Below, piece after piece: positions 27,576 to 37,510 of a stretch of 55,604 nt of DNA. How positions within the stretch are numbered: position 1 is the stretch's first letter; every line of letters starts with the position of its first letter. The stretch covers positions 1 through 55,604 of the forward strand of contig JAPUKU010000047.1 of assembly GCA_027295505.1 (NCBI GenBank), given 5' to 3'. The DNA comes from Acidobacteriota bacterium. GTDB lineage: Bacteria > Acidobacteriota > Polarisedimenticolia > JAPUKU01. The notes under the pieces were generated by a model. That model searched no databases, was not told where the DNA came from, and was given only the letters and a program-made list of their open reading frames with translations. Both the position numbers and the translations under genes were made by a program.

Positions 27576-28741
27576 CCTCCTCTCCTCTCCACCCATGCAA
27601 GAATTCGTGCCGCCACCCTTTCTTCATCGAGCCGCGCGGTGGGGACCTTGAAATCAGACTTCGAGTAGAGCGCCTGCCGCGTTCGATACAACCTCCGACT
27701 GAGGCCCCGATCGCGCATCAGTGGCCTCTCTGGCGCCCCCGGACCCCGACAGCGTCGTTGGAGCGTCTCAAACGACGCGTGCAGCCAGACGCTCCGCCCT
27801 GTCCGGCGCACGCACCGCACGCTGGACGGCTCTCCGAGGGCTCCGCCCCCTAGCGCGATCACTGCTTCCCGGCCGCGGCTCACGCGGAAGAGCGTGCGGC
27901 GCTCGAGGAGACGGAAGTGCGCCTCACCGCGGCGATCGAAAAGCTCAGCAATCCGCATCCCGGCGGCGCACTCAATTTCCCGATCCAGATCGATGAAAGG
28001 TCGGCTCAGAGCCCGGGCCACGACAGGCCCCACGCTCGACTTGCCAGCACCCATGAAACCGACGACGTAGAGGTGGCGCCCCTTCAGAAGCCGCTGCGCC
28101 ACCACACGGCGGGCATCCCGGATCAATACCCTCACGCGCGCTTCCGCTCCTTCCGGCGCCGCGCACACACCGGAGATGATCGCCGCCGCATCGGCCCCGG
28201 CGCGCAGCACCTCTGCCAGGCGCTCGGTGTTAATTCCGCCGATCGCCACCAGGGGCAGCGCAACTTTCGTGCGTGCGCGGCGCAGCGGCTCGAGCCCGAG
28301 GGCGCGGTGCGCCCCGGGCCTGCTGGGACTGCGATAGATCGGCCCCAGGGCCACGTAGTCAACGGGCAGCCGCGACGCCCGCTCGGCCGCGGAGACACTG
28401 TGCGTTGACACCCCGATCAGCGCAGCAGGACCGAGGAGGCGACGCGCCTCCTGCGCGGGAAGATCCTCCTCTCCCACGTGCACCCCCGCAGCGCCGACCG
28501 CCAGCGCCAGGTCTACCCTGTCATTGATGATCGCCAAGGCGCCGCGTTTGCGGGCCTCGCGACAGGCTCGGCGGAAGTCTTCCACCAGCTCGGAGGCGGT
28601 GCGGCTCTTGTCACGCAGTTGCAACCAGCGCGCTCCCCCCCGCAACAGCGCCCGGGTCAGGGCCGCGTGTGATGGGGAGCCGGCCTGAGCCGGATCGGTG
28701 ATCGGATAGATGCACGACGGCAGACGGCGGCGCGGCTGCAC
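27572..28741 (-). CDS. Fusion: thiamine-phosphate synthase (N-term) + shikimate kinase (C-term)
   Basis: ThiE: YPITDP, GARWLQLRDKS, IINDRVDLALAVGAAGVHVGEEDLP, VALGPIYRSPSRPG; SK: LYVVGFMGAGKSSVG, FIDLDREIE, ALGGGAL, RPLM; one uninterrupted ORF. Confidence 0.9.
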   Translation of the reverse strand: MQPRRRLPSCIYPITDPAQAGSPSHAALTRALLRGGARWLQLRDKSRTASELVEDFRRACREARKRGALAIINDRVDLALAVGAAGVHVGEEDLPAQEARRLLGPAALIGVSTHSVSAAERASRLPVDYVALGPIYRSPSRPGAHRALGLEPLRRARTKVALPLVAIGGINTERLAEVLRAGADAAAIISGVCAAPEGAEARVRVLIRDARRVVAQRLLKGRHLYVVGFMGAGKSSVGPVVARALSRPFIDLDREIECAAGMRIAELFDRRGEAHFRLLERRTLFRVSRGREAVIALGGGALGEPSSVRCVRRTGRSVWLHASFETLQRRCRGPGAPERPLMRDRGLSRRLYRTRQALYSKSDFKVPTARLDEERVAARILAWVERRGG

Positions 28742-28750
28742 AGGTGCCGC

Positions 28751-30139
28751 CTAGGCCGATCCCTCGGCACTGGCCGCATTCCCTGTCACGTCCGTATCCC
28801 CCGACGCGAGGAGACGGTTGAGGTAACCGGTCGAGAGCCGGCCAATCAGAAAGTCCGGATCGTTGATGATCCGCAGGTGGAGCGGAATGTTGGTCTTTAT
28901 CCCCTCCACGACCATGACCTCCAGGGAACGCCGCATGCGGAAGATGGCTTCGGCGCGATCATTGCCATGCGTGATCAACTTGGCGATCATCGAATCGTAA
29001 TAGGGAGAAACATTCAGTTGCGAGTGCGCCGCGGTATCGATGCGCACCCCCGGCCCACCCGGCAGGTGAAACGAGGTAATCAATCCGGGAGACGGCACGA
29101 AAGTATCAGGACACTCGGCATTGATTCGACACTCGATGCTGTGCCCCCTCCATTTCACCTGACGCTGGGAATAGCCCAAGGTCTCGCCGGCGGCGACACG
29201 GATCTGCTCCTTGATCAGGTCGATGCCAGTCACCATCTCCGTGACCGGGTGCTCGACCTGGATGCGTGCATTCATCTCGATGAAGTAAAAGCTTCCGTCC
29301 CGGTCCAGAAGGAACTCGACCGTGCCGGCGTTCGTGTAGTGTGAGACCCGGGCGGCTGTGATGGCCGACTTGGCCATGGCCTCGCGCAGAGCCGGGGTCA
29401 GCGCGGTGGAAGGCGATTCTTCGATGATCTTCTGGTGCCGTCTCTGGATGGAGCACTCGCGTTCACCGAGGTGGACCTGGTTGCCATGATTGTCTGCCAT
29501 GATTTGAAACTCCACGTGGCGCGGCTCCTCCAGAAGTTTCTCGACATACACCCGATCGTCCGCGAAGGACGCTCCGGCCTCCTGCCGCGCCACCGACACA
29601 GCAGACTCCAGGCCGTCGGACGAACGCACCACACGCATTCCTTTCCCGCCACCGCCGGCTACCGCCTTGATGATGAGAGGGAATCCGATCTCGTCCGCGA
29701 CGCGCTCGACCTCCTCTCCGGATGCCAGGGCGCTGTCGCTCCCCGGCAGCACCGGCACACCGCCCGCGCTCATCGTCTGCCGGGCTCGCACCTTGTCGCC
29801 GACCAGGCGCAGGATCTCGGGGCTGGGACCAATGAATGTCAGATTGCAGGCTTCACAGACTTCCGCGAAGTGAGCCGACTCCGACAGGAAGCCGTAGCCG
29901 GGATGCACAGCGTCGGCGCCGGTGATCTCGGCAGCCGACAGAATGCTGCTGATGTTCAGATAAGAATCGCTGGCCGGTGCCGGGCCGATACAGACATCCT
30001 CGTCGGCGAATTTTACGTGCAATGAGTGAGCGTCCGCCTCGGAGTAGACGGCCACCGTGCTGATGCCCAACTCGCGACAGGCCCAGATGATGCGCAGCGC
30101 AATCTCGCCACGGTTGGCAATGAGGATTTTCTTGAACAC
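28751..30139 (-). CDS. accC: Acetyl-CoA carboxylase biotin carboxylase subunit
   Basis: [60 protein letters not shown] start at 30139. Confidence 0.96.
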   Translation of the reverse strand: MFKKILIANRGEIALRIIWACRELGISTVAVYSEADAHSLHVKFADEDVCIGPAPASDSYLNISSILSAAEITGADAVHPGYGFLSESAHFAEVCEACNLTFIGPSPEILRLVGDKVRARQTMSAGGVPVLPGSDSALASGEEVERVADEIGFPLIIKAVAGGGGKGMRVVRSSDGLESAVSVARQEAGASFADDRVYVEKLLEEPRHVEFQIMADNHGNQVHLGERECSIQRRHQKIIEESPSTALTPALREAMAKSAITAARVSHYTNAGTVEFLLDRDGSFYFIEMNARIQVEHPVTEMVTGIDLIKEQIRVAAGETLGYSQRQVKWRGHSIECRINAECPDTFVPSPGLITSFHLPGGPGVRIDTAAHSQLNVSPYYDSMIAKLITHGNDRAEAIFRMRRSLEVMVVEGIKTNIPLHLRIINDPDFLIGRLSTGYLNRLLASGDTDVTGNAASAEGSA

Positions 30140-30143
30140 GTGA

Positions 30144-30641
30144 TCAGGCTGATGCCCCGGGTCGTATCCGGAAGAGCGCCTCGCTATATTCCACAGGTTG
30201 GCCGTTCTCGACCAGCACCTCGACAATTTCTCCATCCACCTCAGACTCGATTTCGTTCATGAGCTTCATGGCTTCCACGATGCACAGCACCGTTCCCTTT
30301 TGGACCTTCTGGCCGGGTTCCACGAACGCGGGCGCCTCGGGTGAGGACCGGCGGTAAAAGGTTCCAACCATCGGAGATCGCACTTCAACGAGCCCCGCCT
30401 CGAGGGGTGCCAGGACGGGCGTGGATCCTGGTGCCGGCGGGCCAGCGGCTGCGGGAGCGGGCGCCGTGGGCATTACCTGCACCCCACCCGGCTCTGGGTG
30501 GCCCGAAGCCGGCTCCTGCGACCGCTTGCGCGGTCTCGCTTTTACCAGTCGTAGTTTGAGGCCTTCTTGTTCGATCTCGCATTCTATAAAATTGCTGCGC
30601 GAGATGTAATCCATCAATTCCATCAAGTCTTTAGTTTTCAT
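30144..30641 (-). CDS. accB: Biotin carboxyl carrier protein
   Basis: C-terminal [20 protein letters not shown] biotinylation site. Confidence 0.96.
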   Translation of the reverse strand: MKTKDLMELMDYISRSNFIECEIEQEGLKLRLVKARPRKRSQEPASGHPEPGGVQVMPTAPAPAAAGPPAPGSTPVLAPLEAGLVEVRSPMVGTFYRRSSPEAPAFVEPGQKVQKGTVLCIVEAMKLMNEIESEVDGEIVEVLVENGQPVEYSEALFRIRPGASA

Positions 30642-30715
30642 GAAATCCGTCTCCGGAACGGGTCGGAAGCCTGGAAGCAGTCCCTTTATGGGTGTGGTGG
30701 CGTTGAGTTCCCGCT

Positions 30716-31096
30716 CTAGCGCAACTCGGCTTCGAGCAGAGACCCGGCGCGACAGGCCACGTGGCGCGCCTGTCCGAGGCTGGCTTCGGGGCGCAGAATG
30801 ATCAGCAGGAAATACTCCTTCGCGACGAGGCGCGCAACAAGCTTTTGCCGGCTCGTGGTAAGGATCAACTCCGTCGGTTCACCACCGTTGGAGTCTCGCA
30901 GAAAGGTAACCGCCTGCTTGATGAGCGACGTGTGTCCGACCGAGATCAAATCCAGGTTAACGTCGGGCTCCGAGGTGCACTGGTCGATCACCATGCCGTC
31001 GAATCCCACGACCGCCACCGCAGTGATGTCCTTGAGCCCCTTCACCAGATCCACCAGGACGGTGCCCATGGCCGGAGGTCCACTCGCAACCCTCAT
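30716..31096 (-). CDS. Roadblock/LC7-domain protein (MglB-like superfamily)
   Basis: Small alpha/beta [25 protein letters not shown]...; overlaps TPR gene stop by 4 nt. Confidence 0.7.
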   Translation of the reverse strand: MRVASGPPAMGTVLVDLVKGLKDITAVAVVGFDGMVIDQCTSEPDVNLDLISVGHTSLIKQAVTFLRDSNGGEPTELILTTSRQKLVARLVAKEYFLLIILRPEASLGQARHVACRAGSLLEAELR

Positions 31097-32262
31097 GGCC
31101 GCCCCGCCTGAATGGCCTTGAGCCAGCGCTCCAGTCGCTCGATGGAGCCCGCTGGGGGCTGCGTCGCCGGGGGTGAGTTCCGTGGAGCGTCGCCCGCCAG
31201 TGGAACAGGCGCTTTCATGCGCTCCTTCTTGAGCATCATCGGCTCGAGCTCACGGAGACGCCGCCGAATATCACGGTTCTCCGGCTCATAGCTCAGGATG
31301 CAGCGGTAGACATCCATCGCACGCTCGATGAAACCCTGGCGGACGTAGAGTTCCGCCAGGGTCTCTGTATTGATTCCATCCCGGGGCTTCTTGAGTCCGC
31401 CCTGTGCCTTCGCCTGGCTCTGCGCTCCAGCTGCAGGGGCTGCGCCGCCTTGCAGCGTCAAAGTGGCGGCCGGGCTCTCCGGAACCGGCGCGGGTTCGGG
31501 CTCCGGGGCCGGCTCCGGGGAAGCCGGTGAGGCGGCGGGTCGGGTTTCCTCTACCTTCTTGGCTGCTTGCACGGGAGGCGGCACAGACAGCCTGTCGGCT
31601 TCACCCGACGGACGAGCAACCGGCGACGGGGGCGTTGTCGGAACTGCTGCCTCGGCCGGCGTGGCAGCCGGAGGCCGTGCTTCAGCCCCCGGGGCCGGCT
31701 CCTCCTCTGTTGCCGGCAGGGGGCCAGGGGTGCGCTGCTGCGCAGGGGTTGGAAAGTGGGTGGTAGCCGGCCGGAGTGCCGAGGCGGCCCTGACCGCCGC
31801 GGGAGCAGTTGCCGGTCCTGCAGGAGCGGCCGGCGGCGGAGGCAAGGGGGATTGCCCTCCCTCGAGCTTCTGGATCTTCACCGCAATGTCCGGATCGGAT
31901 GGGCCGTACATCTGTACCGCGCGGTAGCGCCCCAGGGCTGTTTCCGTGTCTCCCAACTTTACGAGCAGATCGCCCAGGAGCCTGTTGGCAAGAAGGTTGT
32001 CGGGTGCGGCACGCAGCACGGCCTCAAACTCGACACGTGCTTCCTCGAGCAGGTTCAGGGAGAGAAAAATCCGCCCCATAGCGACGCGCGCGGACTGGTA
32101 ACCGGGGTGCTTTTTGAGCCCACCCTTGCAGACGAGAAGAGCTTCCTCAAGGAGCCCCTCCTTGCGGTACTCCTCGGCTAGCTGCAGGAAGATTTTGGAG
32201 TCAGGATCCCGGTTGAGCCGGGCTGCCAGATCTTGAATCTTCGGACTGAGAGAAGCCGCCAT
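31093..32262 (-). CDS. TPR protein with Pro/Ala-rich linker
   Basis: TPR units (KIFLQLAEEYRKEGLLEEALLVCKGGLKKHPGY...) and long P/A-rich segment. Confidence 0.85.
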   Translation of the reverse strand: MAASLSPKIQDLAARLNRDPDSKIFLQLAEEYRKEGLLEEALLVCKGGLKKHPGYQSARVAMGRIFLSLNLLEEARVEFEAVLRAAPDNLLANRLLGDLLVKLGDTETALGRYRAVQMYGPSDPDIAVKIQKLEGGQSPLPPPPAAPAGPATAPAAVRAASALRPATTHFPTPAQQRTPGPLPATEEEPAPGAEARPPAATPAEAAVPTTPPSPVARPSGEADRLSVPPPVQAAKKVEETRPAASPASPEPAPEPEPAPVPESPAATLTLQGGAAPAAGAQSQAKAQGGLKKPRDGINTETLAELYVRQGFIERAMDVYRCILSYEPENRDIRRRLRELEPMMLKKERMKAPVPLAGDAPRNSPPATQPPAGSIERLERWLKAIQAGRP

Positions 32263-32398
32263 GATCGAAGGATCCCGCCCGCCTCCGCGACGGGGTGTGC
32301 ATCATAGCGCAGGCGAAATCCGGGATTCAACCTGTCCCGCCGGTTCCGGTCAGTTACCTGCCGGTGCGGTGCGGATGCAGCAGCACAGGTGGCCCCGA

Positions 32399-33052
32399 TT
32401 ACAGGCCGAGCGTTGGTCCCACCGCGTCCCCGAAATCACCGAACTCGATGGTCAGGAAACCGACCACGGAGGCCGGATTGCCGGCAACGTCCTCGCCTGT
32501 GAAGGTGACGGTCACGCCGGCCTGCCGTATCACACCACAGTTGGCTCCGACGAATCCCCCCGCACAATCTCCAGCAAACGGGCCACCGAAGCAGCCGAGG
32601 TCGATAATCCCCTGCTTGTCCTGGATGCGGACGATTTCAATGCTAAACGACGTCGCGCTGCCGACAGTGAGCTCCTGGCTGATAGCTCCCACGAAATCCG
32701 CGGGGAGCTCTGTATCGAGCACCGCGGCATCCAGGGGCGTGAACTGGACCGCGTAAGCGGTCAGAATGACATCGTTCGGGAAGGTGGTGGCAAAATCGCC
32801 ACGCTGGTTGGCATTGATGGTCACCGTGACAAAGTCAGAGCGGATTGTATCCACGCACTCGTTGAGAGGGCTCACGGGGTCGTCTTCCACCAGCACGTCA
32901 AGAACATCGGAGAACCCCACCAGTGGATTGAAGCTCACCATCGTGGGGAAGTTCGGAGAGAGATCTTCGTCGTCGAGGTTATCGTTGCACGCGGGCAGGG
33001 CCAGCGCCAGTATCGCCACCAGCGGGATCAGTTGTCGCAATTTCCACTTCAT
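32399..33052 (-). CDS. Putative secreted lipoprotein
   Basis: MKWKLRQLIPLVAILALALPAC lipobox; no confident domain. Confidence 0.7.
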   Translation of the reverse strand: MKWKLRQLIPLVAILALALPACNDNLDDEDLSPNFPTMVSFNPLVGFSDVLDVLVEDDPVSPLNECVDTIRSDFVTVTINANQRGDFATTFPNDVILTAYAVQFTPLDAAVLDTELPADFVGAISQELTVGSATSFSIEIVRIQDKQGIIDLGCFGGPFAGDCAGGFVGANCGVIRQAGVTVTFTGEDVAGNPASVVGFLTIEFGDFGDAVGPTLGL

Positions 33053-33075
33053 GGGCTCAGCCTCCTTGCCACACA

Positions 33076-35772
33076 CTAGAGAATCCTCGGGGTCAGGAAG
33101 ACCAACAGCTCGGTATTGTTCCTGGCCACAGTCTTGTTCTTGAACAGCCAGCCGAGAAGCGGCAGACGCCGCAGGCCCGGAACTCCGGACTCGGTGACCG
33201 AATCGTTGACCTTGTAGATCCCACCGATGACGGCCGTGCCACCGTTCTTGATCAGGATCTTCGTCTGGGCCCGCTCGGTGATGATGGGTGGCGTATCACC
33301 CACGCGGTTGACGAAGTCCGGAGAAGAATTGTCGATGCGAACGTCCAGGATGATCGTGTTATCCGCGGTGATCTGCGGCGTCACCTCGAGCTTCAGCGAT
33401 GCCGAGATGAATTCCACGTTGATCTCCGTGGCCGTGGTGTTGACCACAGGGATCTGGACACCCTGTTCGATGGTCGCCTTCTCATTGTTCTGGGTGGCGA
33501 TTTTCGGCGCCGAGAGGATCCGTACGCTGCCGTTCAGCTCGAACGCCTCGAGCGTCACATCCAGCATGAACGAGTCGAGCACGTTGCCGAACGAGAGGCC
33601 CAGGCTCGAGGTGGCCGCCGGGGCGGGCAGGCTCACGTCATAAATGGCGGTGGCACGGTTCGGGAACTGCAGACCGGTCTGTGTCCCCCTGGCCGGACTG
33701 GCGTCCGCCGTGAAGCCCCAGATGATACCGAAGTTCTGCTCGAAGTTCCGATCTGTCTCGATGATGCGGGCCTCGATCATGACCTGAGGTGTCTGCGTGT
33801 CGAGCGCATCGATGAGACGGCTGATCGCTTCCTTCTTCCTGGGAATATCCGAGATGATGAGCGAGTTGGTGCGCTCATCGTCGATCACATCGCCGCGCTT
33901 CGACAGTAGCTTTTTCACCACCTTCAGGATGTCCTTCACCTTGGCATAGGACAGAACCCGCGTGAAGGTGACCGGCTCGACTTCCATCTCCTGAGCCTCC
34001 TTAAGGGCTTTGCGGGCCGAGGCTTCCTGAGCCAGCTTCTGGGTGCTGGCGATGCGGATGAGATTGTTCTCGAACACCTTGTCCAGGCCGTTGTTCTTGA
34101 GGATGATGTCCAGTGCCTGGTCCCAGGGAACGTTGTCGAGAATGATGGTGATCTTGCCCGCGACACCGGGATCCAGAACGACGTTCATCCCGGAGATCTC
34201 ATGAAAGAGCCGGAAGACGTCCTTGAGGTCGGCGTCACGGAACGAGATCGAAATGAGCTTCCCCGTGTAGACCTGATCCTCACCGGCAATGGTCTTGGAC
34301 TCGAATGCTCTCGAGGTGAGACGCACTTCCCTGGCCGGCGCGGATTTCGTCTTCGGCGCGGGCTCCTCCAAGAAGGGGACGAACTCCGCGTCCTCGTCAG
34401 TGAAATCATCCGGGAGATCGGAGATCTCTTCAGCGCCCTCGCCCTGATCGGCGCTGCCGTCAGGGGTCGAGAGGGGCTGCACGGTGGTGCCCGTATCCCA
34501 CCCATCGTCTTCGAAGTCGGAATCCCAGAATCCCTCGTCCTCTGATGAGACGGTTTCTTCCGTCCCCGTGTCCCAGAAATCCTGTTCGGCATCCGCGTCG
34601 GCTTCACCCTCAGAGTCAGCGACCGGAGGTTCGAGCACCTCGTGGGCCGGCTCCTCGTCGAGCGGCTCGGGAGCCGGCGGAGGCACCGCGGCGGCAGCTT
34701 CACCAAAGCGAACCTCGAGTGACGAACCCACGGGCAGGACCTCGTACGGCATCGAGTGGCTCAGGTCAAACACCACCCGGGCCACCGGGTCGGGAGAAGC
34801 CTTGAACTGTGCGATGCGCACCGAGTTCACCAACGGGCTCGAAATGCTCAGCTTTGGCTGCTGAAAGTGGTTGGTGACCTGCTTGAGATCCACCACGACC
34901 CGCGGTGGATTTGACAGCACAAAGCTCTCGTAATGGAAGGCGCCATCCCCATCCAGACGGATGTGAGGATTCGGTCCCCCTTCCTGCACATGAACATGGC
35001 TCAGGATTCGGGCGGCCGGAAGTCTCGGCTGCATGGCGGGGGGAGCCGACAGTGGCTCCGCCAGCTCCTCCTCCATGCCGGATCCGGAGCTGTCCACGGT
35101 GTAATCCTCGACGGGCTCCAGCTGGAAGTCTTCTTCCTGCGCGGACTCCTCTTCGAACTCGGCGACGGGCTCCAGCTCCTCGTAATCCTCGATGCCATAG
35201 TCATCCTCGGCCGCGAACTCCTCATCGTCGGCGAGCGACTCCTCCAGAGCCAGCTCCTCCTCGATGCTGCCGGGGATCGGCTCAGCCTGGAAGTTCGAAG
35301 CCAGGGGCTCCAACCCTCCCGGTGACTCCGCTGCACGCTGCGGTCCCCTCAGCTCCACGAAGAGGTCGTTTCCATCGGAACGGATTTCATGCTCGAACCC
35401 GGGGATAGTGATGAATGCCAGTCGCGTGGTCTGACCGCCAAAAGCGTCCTCGTAGAGCTCGATCCGGATGGTCTCGAGGTCCGGGGAACCAACCGGCAGC
35501 TCTGGGGAGGGGAGCAGGGAGCCGTTGGCATTCGGGAACTCGACAACCAGCGTGACTGGATCCGATGAGTAGGATGTATAACTCAACGGAAAATCCGCCT
35601 GGACGACCACTATCGTGCGGTCCTCGGCTACGATCGGCTCGATGTGCCGAATCGTCGGACCGCCAGGCAACAGCGGTGCCTCAGGTTGAATGGACGCTAC
35701 TTGGGGACTGCCAGAACAGTTGACCAGTGCCCCTAGAATGGCGACCGTCAGCAACAGGTGCCATCGCTTCAT
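33076..35772 (-). CDS. pilQ: Type IV pilus secretin PilQ with AMIN domains and acidic linkers
   Basis: AMIN-like repeats, STN ISFRDADLKDVFRLFHEISGMNVVLDP, secretin C-terminus; last in pilMNOPQ. Confidence 0.95.
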   Translation of the reverse strand: MKRWHLLLTVAILGALVNCSGSPQVASIQPEAPLLPGGPTIRHIEPIVAEDRTIVVVQADFPLSYTSYSSDPVTLVVEFPNANGSLLPSPELPVGSPDLETIRIELYEDAFGGQTTRLAFITIPGFEHEIRSDGNDLFVELRGPQRAAESPGGLEPLASNFQAEPIPGSIEEELALEESLADDEEFAAEDDYGIEDYEELEPVAEFEEESAQEEDFQLEPVEDYTVDSSGSGMEEELAEPLSAPPAMQPRLPAARILSHVHVQEGGPNPHIRLDGDGAFHYESFVLSNPPRVVVDLKQVTNHFQQPKLSISSPLVNSVRIAQFKASPDPVARVVFDLSHSMPYEVLPVGSSLEVRFGEAAAAVPPPAPEPLDEEPAHEVLEPPVADSEGEADADAEQDFWDTGTEETVSSEDEGFWDSDFEDDGWDTGTTVQPLSTPDGSADQGEGAEEISDLPDDFTDEDAEFVPFLEEPAPKTKSAPAREVRLTSRAFESKTIAGEDQVYTGKLISISFRDADLKDVFRLFHEISGMNVVLDPGVAGKITIILDNVPWDQALDIILKNNGLDKVFENNLIRIASTQKLAQEASARKALKEAQEMEVEPVTFTRVLSYAKVKDILKVVKKLLSKRGDVIDDERTNSLIISDIPRKKEAISRLIDALDTQTPQVMIEARIIETDRNFEQNFGIIWGFTADASPARGTQTGLQFPNRATAIYDVSLPAPAATSSLGLSFGNVLDSFMLDVTLEAFELNGSVRILSAPKIATQNNEKATIEQGVQIPVVNTTATEINVEFISASLKLEVTPQITADNTIILDVRIDNSSPDFVNRVGDTPPIITERAQTKILIKNGGTAVIGGIYKVNDSVTESGVPGLRRLPLLGWLFKNKTVARNNTELLVFLTPRIL

Positions 35773-36293
35773 GGGTTCCCCTCCTCACCAGGATTCAGTT
35801 CCTTCACAACTTCACGAAATGGTTTAATGAGGCGTGGATCGTTGACCTCCTGTCGGAGAATCACACGACCCCGCTTTGAGTCAATCCGGGTAATGGTTCC
35901 GTCGTAAAGTTTGTCTCCCACCCGCACGAAATAACCCCGGTTATCACTGCCGCTGAAGAACGCCAGATCGCCCTCCGGATCATCGACAATCCCGACCAGG
36001 TCAACCTCGGCGATGAGCATCCCGCCGATTCCCGTCGGCCGGGGCCCGTTGAATCCCATGCTGACCTTTTCCACCAGGGACCGGAAGGGATCCCGGCGAC
36101 CTGCAGGCTTGTAGGTGTAGCGCCGGGTGGGCCTGATGGCGCTTTCATCGAGGGCCGCCACGCTCGCGAAGCCCCCCCTTCCATCGGGGGTTCCCGCAGC
36201 GCTATCCTCAGCGTGCGCCGTCCAGGATCCGAGGATCAGGACGAGCGCTCCGAGAAGAGCCACACGCGCTGGTGCCAGCTCACATGAACTCAT
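35769..36293 (-). CDS. pilP: Type IV pilus lipoprotein/assembly protein PilP
   Basis: YKPAGRRDPFRSL ... LVGIVDDPEGDLAFFSGSDNRGYFVRVGDKLYDGTI; context. Confidence 0.88.
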   Translation of the reverse strand: MSSCELAPARVALLGALVLILGSWTAHAEDSAAGTPDGRGGFASVAALDESAIRPTRRYTYKPAGRRDPFRSLVEKVSMGFNGPRPTGIGGMLIAEVDLVGIVDDPEGDLAFFSGSDNRGYFVRVGDKLYDGTITRIDSKRGRVILRQEVNDPRLIKPFREVVKELNPGEEGNP

Positions 36294-36904
36294 GACTTCC
36301 CTTTCTTTTGTGAACCGGCATCCTTATCCTGGTCCTTGTCGTAGTAAATGAAGGTCGTCGCATTGAAAGTGGAACCGATCGTTTTGTCGCCTTTCTTGCT
36401 ATTACGCTTGATCACGACGTTGTTGATGTTGATGATGCGCGAGTACTTGCTGATCCGGTCGAAGAAGATCCCCAGATCGTGATAAGCGCCCACGATGTCC
36501 ATATTGATGGGGAACTCTTTGTATGTGTCAGCAACCAGCTTGAGCCGGCCCGGGGCGAATTTCTTGAGAACCAGATTTGATTGATCGGCCAGGTTCTTGA
36601 TCCATGCCAGCAGATCTCCCGTCTCAGGTTCGGTGGGAAGGATCTGCCGCAGATCAGAGAGCTTCATGGTCAGGGTGTTGATCTCTTTTTCAATCCTCGG
36701 AAGGTTCTGCTCCACGAGCCTACCGGTCTTGATTTCCTGCTGCAGGTCGTCCAGCCGCATTGTCTTGCGTTCATTGCTCTGTTTCATGTCGTTCAGACCG
36801 GGAAAGACCATGTGGGCAAACACTACCAGGCCGGCCGCCAGACCCACGGACACCAGGGCCTGTCCCCAGGGGGGGAGATTCTTGAACTGCTCAGTGATTG
36901 CCAT
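36290..36904 (-). CDS. pilO: Type IV pilus protein PilO
   Basis: Single TM, coiled coil, LPTEPETGDLLAWIKNLADQSNL; context. Confidence 0.92.
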   Translation of the reverse strand: MAITEQFKNLPPWGQALVSVGLAAGLVVFAHMVFPGLNDMKQSNERKTMRLDDLQQEIKTGRLVEQNLPRIEKEINTLTMKLSDLRQILPTEPETGDLLAWIKNLADQSNLVLKKFAPGRLKLVADTYKEFPINMDIVGAYHDLGIFFDRISKYSRIININNVVIKRNSKKGDKTIGSTFNATTFIYYDKDQDKDAGSQKKGKS

Positions 36905-36907
36905 CGT

Positions 36908-37510
36908 TCAGCTCTTCTCCCCAGCATCGTCGGCCGGAGTCTGGGCCACCTGGCTGCTGGGTGGAACGAACGCGCAAGTGATGGAGAAGCTCACTCCCTC
37001 ACCGACTTCGCTCGTGGTGCCCAGATCAACCTGCGTGAAGAACGGCGACTCTGTAAGGTTATTGTAGAAGTTCGACACTGCATTGTAGGTCGTTGCCCTG
37101 CCGGTGATGGAGAGCGTGCCGCCTCTCGTGTTCAGGTTGTCCAGCCATACGAAGTCGGGCAGGTTAAGGCTGACCTGATCCAGCAGGTGGACAGGACCCG
37201 ATTGATTGTTCTTGAGGTCGGTAATCAACGTCACCTTGTCCTGGAGCTCCACGCGCTTTGCATTGAGCTCCTCACCCGTCTTATTAACGCCTTCCAGGCG
37301 CTTGGCTTCCTTCTCGCCTTCGATGATCTCCACGGCCAGCTGGCTCGCCTCCGAGCCCAGGGAGCGCCACTGCCAGCCGACATACAGCAGGGCCACTCCC
37401 AGCGCACCCGCCATGAGGAACATCTGCGCGTTGAAACTCGCATCAAAACTGATGCGGGGCGTGTGGGCACGTACAGCCTTCTTCTCTGCAAGAAGGTTTA
37501 TCTTGATCAT
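36908..37510 (-). CDS. pilN: Type IV pilus protein PilN
   Basis: MIKINLLAEKKAV, Fimbrial assembly-like; context. Confidence 0.92.
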   Translation of the reverse strand: MIKINLLAEKKAVRAHTPRISFDASFNAQMFLMAGALGVALLYVGWQWRSLGSEASQLAVEIIEGEKEAKRLEGVNKTGEELNAKRVELQDKVTLITDLKNNQSGPVHLLDQVSLNLPDFVWLDNLNTRGGTLSITGRATTYNAVSNFYNNLTESPFFTQVDLGTTSEVGEGVSFSITCAFVPPSSQVAQTPADDAGEKS

